Shown: one piece after another, positions 18,960 through 28,052 of the stretch
Position numbering within the stretch: position 1 is the first letter of the stretch
Layout: every line of letters begins with the position of its first letter
Source: an uncultured Bacteroidales bacterium
GTDB taxonomy: Bacteria > Bacteroidota > Bacteroidia > Bacteroidales > JAFGXI01
Direction of reading: 5' to 3'
DNA length: 44,442 nucleotides
Assembly (NCBI GenBank): GCA_947311115.1
Contig: CAMZKE010000001.1
Span: 1-44,442 of the forward strand
The notes under the pieces: model-generated
The model's input: the letters and a program-made list of their open reading frames with translations, nothing else
Databases searched by the model: none
Told to the model about the DNA's origin: nothing
Position numbers and translations under genes: made by a program

Positions 18960-21074
18960 ATGAAAACCTTAATAACATTTTTTACATTATCATTAATTTC
19001 AATAAATATATTTTCACAAGTTTTAAATTATTCGTTTAACGATTCTACTATAACAACTTGTTCAACTACTATATTCGATAGCGGAAACACATCAAATAAC
19101 TACCAGAATAATGAAGACTATTTTGTAACTTTTCAATCATCAAATGGAGATTGTTTAGAGTTATCATTTTTAAGTTTTGATACAGAATACCCTTATGATT
19201 ATTTAAATATTTATGATGGAGATAGCGTTGGTAGTCTTTTGCTTGCATCGTTATCAGGAAATAATTTACCTGCAAATATTTATTCATCTGGCACATCTAT
19301 TACTTTGCATTTTCATACAGATGGTTCAGTTACATATTCAGGGTTTGAAATAAATATAAATTGTACCGGAAACTGTTACACCCCACCTCCTCCACCAACA
19401 AATAATGACCCTTGCAATGCTTTGTTACTTAATGCAGATACAATATGCAATAACACTTTAGCAACTACATACGGAGCAACAACATCATTAATTGATACAC
19501 CAAGTTGTGCACTTAATTATCACGGTAATGATGTTTGGTTTAAAGTTGTTATTCCCGATAATGAGTCGATAAAAATAAAACTATCGTCTGAATATCCCGG
19601 AATTACAGATGCAGGAATGGCGTTATACACAGGTGATAATTGTAATAGCTTAACTGAGTATTCTTGTAATGAACAGTATAGTGGTTATCAAGAGCAATAC
19701 GTAAATTATCTATCAGAAGCTGGAGATACTATTTGGATAAGGGTGTGGAGTAAAAGCGTATTAGAACAAGGTAGTTTTAATATTTGTGCTTTAAAAGTTG
19801 ATTCATATCTTGTTGCAAGTCCTACTGTTTATACAGTTGATTATTTGGTAAATAATCTTTTAGGCTCAAATTGCATATCAATTGACAGCGCGAACTATAA
19901 TGGAGATAGTAGTGCTATAGGATATTTTACAGATGGTTATATTATTGGTTTTCAAAGTGGAATTATTTTAGGAAATGGACCAATAGTAACAGTAACAGGT
20001 AATAATGCTATTTCAGATAACCTTAATTATACAAACACAGACACTAATACAATTGCTGATTTAACTGAAATATCACAATCTAATGGTAGCAGTTTAAATC
20101 TTTCCGATTTATCTGTATTAGATTTTTATTTTAAACCAAGTTTTAGCTCTATTTCATTCAATTTTGTTTTTGCCTCTGAAGAATATAATGCTTTTGAATG
20201 CACAGCTTTTAATGATATATTTGCCTTATTTATAAGCGGTTCTAATATTTCCGGAGCATTTTCTGAAAATTCTATAAACTTGGCTGTTGTACCCGGCACA
20301 GCATCACCTATAACAGTATCAACAATAAATGGTCCCGGTGGAATTGCTAATTGCGGAGCAGCACAAAACGAGCAATACTATATCGATCACCCTCTATCCA
20401 ATAATGAGCTGAATGCAAGAGGTTATACTGTACCATTAACTGCAACTGCAAATAATTTAATCCCTAACGAAATGTATCATATAAGAATAGCTATTGCTGA
20501 TGCCGGAGATGCTAGTTTAAATTCGTTTGTATTTATAAAAGAACACAGTTTTATTACATATGGCAACAATAATTGTTTAAATATTTTACAACAACCTCAA
20601 GATACTTCATATACATTAAATGTTGAAATTGAAAACCCATCAGGAAATGAAACGTACCAATGGTTTTTTAACGGTTCGTTAATCGTTGACACAGGCAGTT
20701 ACTCGGGCACAACAACTAATCAAATGACAATAAACCAAATTATACCAAGTTATAGTGGTAATTATTATTGCCTTATTACTGATTCTTGTTGTAGTGCAGT
20801 ATCAAACACAGTATATTTAGATATCAATACAGGACAAAAAAATATATCAAATCAAAATATTTCAATTTATCCAAATCCAACAAACGGATTGTTAAAAATA
20901 GAAACAGATAAAGAATATCAAATAATTATTACTAATGTTTCCGGTAAAAAAATAATCAATAAGCAGATAAATAAAAAAGCAACAATAAATTTATCGGATA
21001 ACAAAAGTGGAATTTATTTCATAAAATTTATTTCTAAAAACAATACATTCGTACGAAAAATTATTTTAGAATAA
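18960..21074 (+). CDS. Secreted CUB / choice-of-anchor-L protein with T9SS sorting domain
   Basis: A 704-residue predicted surface protein with no visible catalytic domain. The start at ATG 18960 gives a clean signal peptide, MKTLITFFTLSLISINIFSQ. Domains in order: a CUB-like domain at about 30-140 (DYFVTFQSSNGDCLELSF, YPYDYLNIYDGD); a PPPPP linker; a Cys-containing beta domain of the pre-peptidase C-terminal type at about 150-285; a choice-of-anchor-L domain at about 290-520 (FVFASEEYNAFECTAFNDIFALF); an Ig-like domain at about 540-620 (YQWFFNG, SGNYYCLI); and a type-A T9SS C-terminal domain (ISIYPNPTNGLLKIE ... GIYFIKF). Adhesion or protein binding is the likely role, inferred from the domains. 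The sorting domain implies export by SprA. Confidence 0.88.
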   Translation: MKTLITFFTLSLISINIFSQVLNYSFNDSTITTCSTTIFDSGNTSNNYQNNEDYFVTFQSSNGDCLELSFLSFDTEYPYDYLNIYDGDSVGSLLLASLSGNNLPANIYSSGTSITLHFHTDGSVTYSGFEININCTGNCYTPPPPPTNNDPCNALLLNADTICNNTLATTYGATTSLIDTPSCALNYHGNDVWFKVVIPDNESIKIKLSSEYPGITDAGMALYTGDNCNSLTEYSCNEQYSGYQEQYVNYLSEAGDTIWIRVWSKSVLEQGSFNICALKVDSYLVASPTVYTVDYLVNNLLGSNCISIDSANYNGDSSAIGYFTDGYIIGFQSGIILGNGPIVTVTGNNAISDNLNYTNTDTNTIADLTEISQSNGSSLNLSDLSVLDFYFKPSFSSISFNFVFASEEYNAFECTAFNDIFALFISGSNISGAFSENSINLAVVPGTASPITVSTINGPGGIANCGAAQNEQYYIDHPLSNNELNARGYTVPLTATANNLIPNEMYHIRIAIADAGDASLNSFVFIKEHSFITYGNNNCLNILQQPQDTSYTLNVEIENPSGNETYQWFFNGSLIVDTGSYSGTTTNQMTINQIIPSYSGNYYCLITDSCCSAVSNTVYLDINTGQKNISNQNISIYPNPTNGLLKIETDKEYQIIITNVSGKKIINKQINKKATINLSDNKSGIYFIKFISKNNTFVRKIILE

Positions 21075-21083
21075 ACAAATCTA

Positions 21084-21091
21084 TACCTTTG
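21084..21091 (+). promoter_or_regulatory. -7 box almost touching the MATE start codon
   Basis: TACCTTTG matches TAnnTTTG and ends four bases before the GTG start of the transporter. A transcript starting at the usual distance would have essentially no 5' leader. No clear TTTG -33 element is visible. Confidence 0.55.
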
Positions 21092-21095
21092 CAAT

Positions 21096-22391
21096 GTGAA
21101 TAAAGAAATTTTAAACCTTGCAATACCAAATATTATTACAAACATTACCATTCCGTTACTCGGATTGGTTGATATTGCTTTGCTTGGACATTTAACATCG
21201 CCTGTATATTTAGCAGCAGTAGCTCTCGGAAGCATGATTTTTAATATTTTGTATTGGGGTATGAATTTTATACGTATGAGCACTACAGGATTTACATCGC
21301 AAGCTTATGGAGCAAAAAACAATGAAGAAATTGCATATAATTTAAATAGAGCTATAATTTTAGGTATAATAATAGGAATAATAATTATTTCGCTACAAGT
21401 TGTAATAAATAATATAAGTTTTTCAATATTATCAGCTGAAGTAGAAACCGAAAAATTTGCATCTAAATATTTTTTAATTAGAATTTGGGCAGCTCCTGCC
21501 TCATTAGCTTTATACGGATTTTACGGTTGGTTCATTGGTATGCAAAATTCAAAATACCCATTAATAATTGCAGTCTCAATAAATATAATAAACATAATAA
21601 TTAGTTATGTTTTAATATATCATTTCAAAATGAACTCTAATGGTGCTGCTATTGGAACTGTAATAGCTCAATATTCCGGAGTATTAATAAGTGTAATATT
21701 ATTACAAATAAAATACAAAAAGTATATAAAATTAGATTATCTTTTTGCAAGTTTTAAAAAATCAACTTTTTCAGAATTATTTAAAGTTAATGCCAATATT
21801 TTTATTCGTACACTTGGTATAATGTTAGTTATGACTTTTTTCACAGCTATTTCGGCAAACAAAAGCACTTTAATATTAGATGCAAATACAGTTTTGTTTC
21901 AATTCTTTATTTTCTTTTCATATTATATCGATGGCTTTGCATACGCAACCGAATCGCTTACAGGCAAATACAAAGGCAGAAAAGACAAGAACAGCTTAAT
22001 AAAAATTATAAAAAAAATATTTTTATGGAGCTTATATTCAAGTATCGTATTTTCAATAATATATATATTTTTAGGTAAATATATTATACAAATATTAACA
22101 TCTCAACCTGAAATAATTGATTATGCAAGTAAGTACTTTTTTTGGGTTTTGATTATCCCAATAATTAGTTTTTCTGCATTTATATGGGATGGCGTTTTTG
22201 TTGGAATTACTGCATCAAAAGAAATGCGAAATTCAATGCTAATAGCATCGTTACTTGTATTCTTCCCTGTATATTTTTTATTAGAAAACAAAATTGGCAA
22301 CAATGCTTTGTGGCTTGCAATGATATTATTTTTATTTTCTCGTGGGTTAATTCAAACTTTTCAGTTTAAAAAACTCTTTAAAAATTTATGA
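21096..22391 (+). CDS. MATE-family multidrug/metabolite efflux transporter
   Basis: A 431-residue inner-membrane antiporter of the DinF-like MATE group, expected to expel organic cations or other small compounds using a Na+ or H+ gradient. About twelve hydrophobic helices are visible. The N-terminus NLAIPNIITNITIPLLGLVD, with LLGHL just after, is typical of the family. The segment DGFAYATESLTGKYKG near residue 290 matches the start of the second half of DinF-like members. The start is GTG at 21096, which gives the expected family N-terminus. It lies 21 nt after the CUB-domain gene but has its own -7 box, so it may be transcribed independently. The substrate is unknown. Confidence 0.93.
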   Translation: MNKEILNLAIPNIITNITIPLLGLVDIALLGHLTSPVYLAAVALGSMIFNILYWGMNFIRMSTTGFTSQAYGAKNNEEIAYNLNRAIILGIIIGIIIISLQVVINNISFSILSAEVETEKFASKYFLIRIWAAPASLALYGFYGWFIGMQNSKYPLIIAVSINIINIIISYVLIYHFKMNSNGAAIGTVIAQYSGVLISVILLQIKYKKYIKLDYLFASFKKSTFSELFKVNANIFIRTLGIMLVMTFFTAISANKSTLILDANTVLFQFFIFFSYYIDGFAYATESLTGKYKGRKDKNSLIKIIKKIFLWSLYSSIVFSIIYIFLGKYIIQILTSQPEIIDYASKYFFWVLIIPIISFSAFIWDGVFVGITASKEMRNSMLIASLLVFFPVYFLLENKIGNNALWLAMILFLFSRGLIQTFQFKKLFKNL

Positions 22392-22413
22392 TTTTGGCAC
22401 CTTATTAAGCCCC

Positions 22414-22456
22414 TATAAAAATAAAAAACCCCTAACTGCAATGCAATCAGAGGTTT
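22414..22456 (-). terminator. Intrinsic terminator downstream of tRNA-Phe
   Basis: In the minus-strand transcript AAACCTCT pairs with AGGGGTTT (one U-G pair), around a partly self-pairing TTGCATTGCA-containing loop. It is followed by a T-rich tract, the complement of ATAAAAATAAAAAA. The hairpin begins 14 nt after the 3' end of the tRNA. Confidence 0.8.
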
Positions 22457-22470
22457 ATATTCTAACATTG

Positions 22471-22543
22471 TGGTGCTACCAAGAATCGAACTAGGGACAC
22501 ATGGATTTTCAGTCCATTGCTCTACCAACTGAGCTATAGCACC
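22471..22543 (-). tRNA. trnF: tRNA-Phe (anticodon GAA)
   Basis: The minus strand folds into a full cloverleaf. The 7-bp acceptor stem is GGTGCTA with TAGCACC, plus discriminator A. The D arm is GCTCAGTTGGTAGAGC. The anticodon arm is ATGGA-CTGAAAA-TCCAT with anticodon GAA, and the T arm contains TTCGATT. The gene is 73 nt and the following bases are CAA, so the 3' CCA is not encoded and must be added enzymatically. A good promoter lies upstream and a terminator downstream, so it is a single-gene transcription unit. Confidence 0.98.
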
Positions 22544-22562
22544 GAGCTGTCGTTAGCGAGTG

Positions 22563-22592
22563 CAAATGTAAAACATTTTTTTTAATCTCAAA
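22563..22592 (-). promoter_or_regulatory. Promoter of tRNA-Phe
   Basis: On the minus strand, TTTG (complement of 22589-22592) is followed after 18 nt by TACATTTG (complement of 22563-22570). This is an excellent match to the Bacteroidota consensus and lies 19 nt before the mature 5' end. The remaining spacer to 22766 is AT-rich with nothing else I can assign. Confidence 0.85.
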
Positions 22593-22766
22593 AAAATAAT
22601 TTACCTTTTAATGCTAATATTTTTTTAATAACTGATATAATGCGAAATACAAAATAAAATAATCATTAAAATTAAATATTTATTCCAATAATTTACAAAA
22701 TATGAAGCAATACAAAGTGTTTATTTACGTTTTTTATATCTTTAATGAAATTTTATGTAAAACATT

Positions 22767-25700
22767 TTGAAATATATAATTGTTGTAATATTTATTAATC
22801 TTTCGTTTATTAGTCTTTCACAGAACCTAATAAACAATATTACTAAAACAATTAACATAAAAAACGATACAACAATTCTTGACTCGTTAAGTATATCGCA
22901 AAACGGATTTTCAATTTCTAGCATAGGAGGTGTTAAACTTGATACAAATTTATATAAAATAGATTATGCAAAATCATTATTAATTATTGACAACCAGCTG
23001 AAAAACCAAAAAGTTATAGTTAAATACAAAACATTTCCAATAAATTTTAACAAAGTATATTTACATAAAAACTACGACCAAGTAACTAAAGCCGCCTTGT
23101 ATAACAAACCTATAACTTACACTCAGTTTTACACAAATAAAAGTAACGATGATTTTTTTGGTGCAGGAGAGTTAAATAAAAGCGGTAGTATTTCGCGTGG
23201 AGTTACAGTGGGTAACAACCAAAATGCAGTTGTAAACTCTAGTTTAAACTTACAAATGTCTGGTAAAATAAGCGAAAACATCAGCATACTAGCAGCCATT
23301 ACCGATGATAATATTCCTATTCAGCCAGACGGAAGCTCGCAACAAATTCGCGAATTTGATAAAATATACATTTCACTTTTTGATAAAAATAACAAACTTA
23401 CTGTTGGCGATTTTCAGATACAAAAACCGATAGGTTACTTTATGAATTTTAACAAAAAACTACAAGGTGCATCGTTTGAAACTAATGTACACTTAAAAAA
23501 GAACCGACTTTTTAAATCGTCTATTAGCGGGGCATTGGCAAAAGGCAAATATAACAGAATGCAACTTATAGCTATAGAAGGAAATCATGGACCTTATCGC
23601 CTGCAAGGTGCTGAAAACGAAATGTATATTATTGTACTTTCAGGTACCGAAAAAGTGTATATAGATGGGCATTTATTAACACGAGGACAACAAAACGATT
23701 ATATTATAAATTACAATACCGGCGAAATTACATTTACACCAAAGCAACCAATTACAAAAGATAAAAGAATAATTATTGAGTTTGAGTATTCTGACAAAAA
23801 CTATGCACGGTTTACAGTATTTAACAGCAACGAATACCATACAAAAAATGCAAATTTATATTTGAATATTTTTTCTGAATCAGACAGTAAAAACCAACCA
23901 ATTAACCAAACATTAAACGACAATGAAAAACTTATATTATCTCAAATTGGCGACAGCTTACAAAATGCAGTTGTATATAATATTGATAGTGTTGGCTTTA
24001 ATGACGAGGAAGTGTTGTATAAAAAAATTGATAGTTTAGGTTACTCAAATATTTATGTTTATTCTACAAATTCTGACAGTGCTGTGTACCGATTAGGATT
24101 TAGTTATGTAGGCAAAAACAATGGTAACTATATTAAAACTACTACAGCTACAAACGGAAAAGTATTTAAATGGATAGTTCCAATAAGTGGTACGCCTCAA
24201 GGAGATTATGAGCCAGTTCGTGTGCTAATTACACCTAAAAAAACACAGATGGCAAGTTTTGGCGGTAATGTAAATATTACAAAAACATTTTCATCGAGCT
24301 TTGAATTTGCTGTAAGTAGTCGCGATTTAAACACATTTTCCAATATTGACAACAGCAATAATGATGGTTACGCACTAAAGTTCGGTTTACAAAAAGTTAA
24401 TTATTTTACCGATACTACAGCAAAAATAACAACAAGCATAAATTACAGTTATATTCAAGATAAATTTTCGGCTATAGAGCGATTTAAAACAACAGAATTT
24501 AATCGCGATTGGAACATCAATAATATTAATCTAACCCAAGAAGAACAGCAAATAGGAATGCAAATAAATTTCAGCAAAATAAAATTAGGAAATATTATAT
24601 ACAATCTCGATTTTATGAATAAAAACACCGATTACAACGGTTTACGTAATGGTATCTCATCTCATATAGATAAAAAAGCATTTGTGTTCGACTTTAATGG
24701 GAGCTTTCTAAAATCTGAAAGTTTACATGATACTTACAAGTTTTTACGATATTATACTACTATTGCAAAAAAGTTTAAATTACTTACTATAGGAGCACAT
24801 ATTGAGCAGGAGCAAAACATACAAAAACGCGACACTTTAGTAAATTTACTACCTACTTCGTTTAATTATTTGCAGTGGGAAGTTTTTGCTAATAATACCG
24901 ATACTACAAATAATAAATTTTTTACAAAATATATTCATCGCGACGATTATTTACCGCTAAACAACAGTTTAAACTTAACCACACAAAGCGATGATATACA
25001 GGCAGGAGCAAACTTTTTTAAAAATAGAAAAAATATTCTTAAAACACTATTAAACATAAGGAAACTAAATATTGTTGATAGTAATTTAACTGCTCATAGA
25101 GCCGAAAATTCGTTAACTGCTCGCATTGAACATACCGCACGCATACTTAAAGGGGTTATTGTTTCTACAATTTTTTACGAAACAGGAACAGGTTTAGAAG
25201 AAAAGCGAGAGTATTCATACTTAAAGGTTCCTGCCGGACAAGGTATTTATGTTTGGATAGACCATAACGATAACGGAATTAAAGAACTTGATGAATTTGA
25301 AATTGCCGTATTTGCAGATGAAGCAGAATATATTAGAATTTACACTCCATCAAACGAATTTATTAAAGTTTTTACGAATCAGATAAGCCATACAATTAAT
25401 ATAAATCCGAAAAGAAAATGGTTTAATAAAGATGGTGTACGTGGCTTTATTGCAAGATTTAACGATATGCTTGCATATAAATTTAATAACAAAAGTACAC
25501 TTGCCGATTTTCCTAATAGTATAAACCCATTTTATACCACTACCGATAGCACTATGATAAGTATTAGCAACTCTGTTAGAAACACTCTTTCGTTTAACAA
25601 AACTGCAACTGTTTGGGGTATCGACTACATTTTCAACAATTTAAATAACAGATTACTAAGCGTAAACGGATTAGATTCAAGATTTTTAAACTCAAACGGA

Positions 25701-26204
25701 CTACGATTAAGACTAAGCCCAATAAATACAATTAGCTTGATAAATTTATTCACACTTGGACTTAAAAATTTCAATTCTCAGTATTTCACATCAAAAAATT
25801 ATAATATAAATTATTATGAAAATAAAGCGGAACTTGCATATCAGCCAAATGTAAAATTTAGAATTAGTGCATTGTATAACTACTCAGACAAGCAAAATAC
25901 AATAGGCACAGAAAAAGCACAAACCAACAATTTTGGTTTAGAATTTAGATTTAATGCAGTAAATAAAGGGAATTTAACAGCTAAAGTAAATATTATTAAA
26001 ATAAAATATAACAAAACAAATAGCACTCCTATTGCTTACGAAATGTTGCAAGGTTTATACCCTGGAGATAATGCAACTTGGACACTAATGTATCAACGAA
26101 ATTTGAATAGTTATTTGCAACTAAACTTAAATTACTCAGGTAGATATTCTGAAGATATTCCAATAGTACATACCGGTAATGTGCAATTGCGTGCGTTTTT
26201 TTAG
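22767..26204 (+). CDS. Large predicted outer-membrane beta-barrel protein with SprA-like segments
   Basis: A 1145-residue protein. The start is TTG at 22767, giving a short signal peptide (KYIIVVIFINLSFISLSQ); the nearby ATGs are out of frame. Residues ~120-330 contain SGSISRGVTVGNNQNAVV, a SGKISENISILAAI unit and NKLTVGDFQIQKP. These resemble the SprA pattern in which GKIGDKL units precede a GDVTLPL strand. YIDGHLLTRGQQNDYIINYN parallels SprA's AEGVDY-type strand-turn segments. An EF-hand-like loop, DHNDNGIKELDE, lies near residue 832. The C-terminal third is Tyr/Asn-rich and ends in a beta-strand with terminal aromatics (VQLRAFF), as in outer-membrane barrels. I do not know an assigned function; homology to SprA is inferred from motifs only. 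Confidence 0.72.
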   Translation: MKYIIVVIFINLSFISLSQNLINNITKTINIKNDTTILDSLSISQNGFSISSIGGVKLDTNLYKIDYAKSLLIIDNQLKNQKVIVKYKTFPINFNKVYLHKNYDQVTKAALYNKPITYTQFYTNKSNDDFFGAGELNKSGSISRGVTVGNNQNAVVNSSLNLQMSGKISENISILAAITDDNIPIQPDGSSQQIREFDKIYISLFDKNNKLTVGDFQIQKPIGYFMNFNKKLQGASFETNVHLKKNRLFKSSISGALAKGKYNRMQLIAIEGNHGPYRLQGAENEMYIIVLSGTEKVYIDGHLLTRGQQNDYIINYNTGEITFTPKQPITKDKRIIIEFEYSDKNYARFTVFNSNEYHTKNANLYLNIFSESDSKNQPINQTLNDNEKLILSQIGDSLQNAVVYNIDSVGFNDEEVLYKKIDSLGYSNIYVYSTNSDSAVYRLGFSYVGKNNGNYIKTTTATNGKVFKWIVPISGTPQGDYEPVRVLITPKKTQMASFGGNVNITKTFSSSFEFAVSSRDLNTFSNIDNSNNDGYALKFGLQKVNYFTDTTAKITTSINYSYIQDKFSAIERFKTTEFNRDWNINNINLTQEEQQIGMQINFSKIKLGNIIYNLDFMNKNTDYNGLRNGISSHIDKKAFVFDFNGSFLKSESLHDTYKFLRYYTTIAKKFKLLTIGAHIEQEQNIQKRDTLVNLLPTSFNYLQWEVFANNTDTTNNKFFTKYIHRDDYLPLNNSLNLTTQSDDIQAGANFFKNRKNILKTLLNIRKLNIVDSNLTAHRAENSLTARIEHTARILKGVIVSTIFYETGTGLEEKREYSYLKVPAGQGIYVWIDHNDNGIKELDEFEIAVFADEAEYIRIYTPSNEFIKVFTNQISHTININPKRKWFNKDGVRGFIARFNDMLAYKFNNKSTLADFPNSINPFYTTTDSTMISISNSVRNTLSFNKTATVWGIDYIFNNLNNRLLSVNGLDSRFLNSNGLRLRLSPINTISLINLFTLGLKNFNSQYFTSKNYNINYYENKAELAYQPNVKFRISALYNYSDKQNTIGTEKAQTNNFGLEFRFNAVNKGNLTAKVNIIKIKYNKTNSTPIAYEMLQGLYPGDNATWTLMYQRNLNSYLQLNLNYSGRYSEDIPIVHTGNVQLRAFF

Positions 26205-26211
26205 AAAAAAA

Positions 26212-27999
26212 TTAATCTAACTTTAAAACAGCGAGGAAAGCATTTTGAGGAACCTCAACATTACCAACCTGTTTCATTCGTTTTTTACCTTTTTTCTGTT
26301 TTTCCAACAGCTTACGTTTACGAGTAATATCGCCACCATAACACTTAGCAGTTACATCTTTACGGACTGCTTTTACTGTTTCTCGCGAAATAATTTTAGA
26401 CCCAATTGCTGCTTGTATAGCAATATCGAATTGCTGTCGAGGAATTAAATCTTTAAGTTTTTCACAAATCTTTTTTCCGAAAGACTGTGCATTATCTACA
26501 TGAATTAATGTAGAAAGAGCATCAACCGACTCACCATTTAAAAGAATATCTAACTTAACAAGTTTTGCTTGTACAAAACCATCTAAATAATAATCGAACG
26601 AAGCATAACCCTTTGATATACTTTTTAATCTATCGTAAAAATCGAAAACAATTTCGGCTAATGGCAATATAAAATTAAGCTCTACCCTATTTCCTGTTGT
26701 ATAATTTTGGCTCAATAAAGTACCACGTTTGTTAAGGCAAAGTGTCATTATAGGACCAACATAAGTAACATCTGTAATTATCTGTGACTTAATTAACGGT
26801 TCTTCAATTTTGTCAATTAAAGTTAAATCGGGTAAACCTGATGGATTATGAATATCTAAAGTTTCACCTTTTTTTGTATGAACAATATATTGCACGTTTG
26901 GCACGGTTGTGATAACATTCATATCAAATTCTCTATCGAGGCGTTCTTGAATTATTTCCATATGTAATAACCCTAAAAAACCACAACGAAAGCCAAAACC
27001 AAGAGCCATCGACGATTCCGGTACAAATGTAAGTGAGGCATCGTTTAACTGTAGTTTTTCTAAAGAAGCTCGCAAGTCTTCATAATCTTCAGCATCAATA
27101 GGATAAACACCTGCGAAAACCATAGGCTTCACTTCTTCAAAACCGTCAATTTCCTTTTCACAAGGATTATCAACAGTAGTAATCGTATCGCCAACATTTA
27201 CTTCTTTCGATGTTTTTATTCCGGAAATAATATAACCAACATCTCCTGTTTTTAATACCTTACGAGGCTCTTGCTTTAATCGTAAAACGCCTATTTCTTC
27301 GGCTAAATACTCCTTATCGGTATGAAAGAACTTAACTTTATCACCTTTTTTTATTTCACCATTTACAACTTTAATATAACCTTCAATACCTCTGTATGAA
27401 TTAAATACAGAATCAAATACTAAACATTGTAATGGTGCATTTGGGTCGCCAACAGGGTGCGGAATTTTTTCAATTGTATGTTTAAGAATTTCCTCTACCC
27501 CCAAACCTGTTTTTCCACTTGCTCTAATTATATCATCTCTATCACAACCTATTAAATCAATAATTTGATCTTCAACCTCATCTGGCATTGCATTATCCAA
27601 ATCCATTTTATTCATTATAGGAATAATTTCCAAATCATTCTCAATAGCTAAATATAAATTTGAAATTGTTTGTGCCTGAATACCTTGAGTAGCATCAACA
27701 ATTAATAAGGCACCTTCGCATGCGGCAATTGAACGCGATACTTCGTAAGAAAAATCAACATGACCGGGTGTGTCAATTAAATTTAGAACATAATTCTTAT
27801 CCTTATATTTATAGTCCATTTGTATGGCATGGCTTTTAATAGTAATACCACGCTCACGCTCTAAATCCATATCATCTAATACTTGAGCTTGCGAATCTCT
27901 ATCAGATACAGTTCCTGTATATTCTAAAAGTCGGTCAGCCAAAGTACTTTTCCCATGGTCAATATGTGCTATTATACAAAAATTACGTATGTTCTCCAT
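26212..27999 (-). CDS. lepA: LepA, elongation factor 4
   Basis: A ribosome-associated GTPase of 595 residues that acts on stalled or assembling ribosomes. G1 ([15 protein letters not shown]) lies near residue 11, G3 ([15 protein letters not shown]) near 77 and G4 (NKMD) near 131. EF-G-like domains follow. The LepA-specific C-terminal domain has [20 protein letters not shown] and ends with [20 protein letters not shown], a signature of this family. It lies 53 nt downstream of the RNase G gene on the same strand, so the two may be co-transcribed. It converges on the SprA-like gene with only 7 nt between the stop codons. Confidence 0.98.
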   Translation of the reverse strand: MENIRNFCIIAHIDHGKSTLADRLLEYTGTVSDRDSQAQVLDDMDLERERGITIKSHAIQMDYKYKDKNYVLNLIDTPGHVDFSYEVSRSIAACEGALLIVDATQGIQAQTISNLYLAIENDLEIIPIMNKMDLDNAMPDEVEDQIIDLIGCDRDDIIRASGKTGLGVEEILKHTIEKIPHPVGDPNAPLQCLVFDSVFNSYRGIEGYIKVVNGEIKKGDKVKFFHTDKEYLAEEIGVLRLKQEPRKVLKTGDVGYIISGIKTSKEVNVGDTITTVDNPCEKEIDGFEEVKPMVFAGVYPIDAEDYEDLRASLEKLQLNDASLTFVPESSMALGFGFRCGFLGLLHMEIIQERLDREFDMNVITTVPNVQYIVHTKKGETLDIHNPSGLPDLTLIDKIEEPLIKSQIITDVTYVGPIMTLCLNKRGTLLSQNYTTGNRVELNFILPLAEIVFDFYDRLKSISKGYASFDYYLDGFVQAKLVKLDILLNGESVDALSTLIHVDNAQSFGKKICEKLKDLIPRQQFDIAIQAAIGSKIISRETVKAVRKDVTAKCYGGDITRKRKLLEKQKKGKKRMKQVGNVEVPQNAFLAVLKLD

Positions 28000-28052
28000 T
28001 ATTTTTTTGTGTCAAAAATGTGTTTATAAAAATAAATTTTTCAAATAAAATA

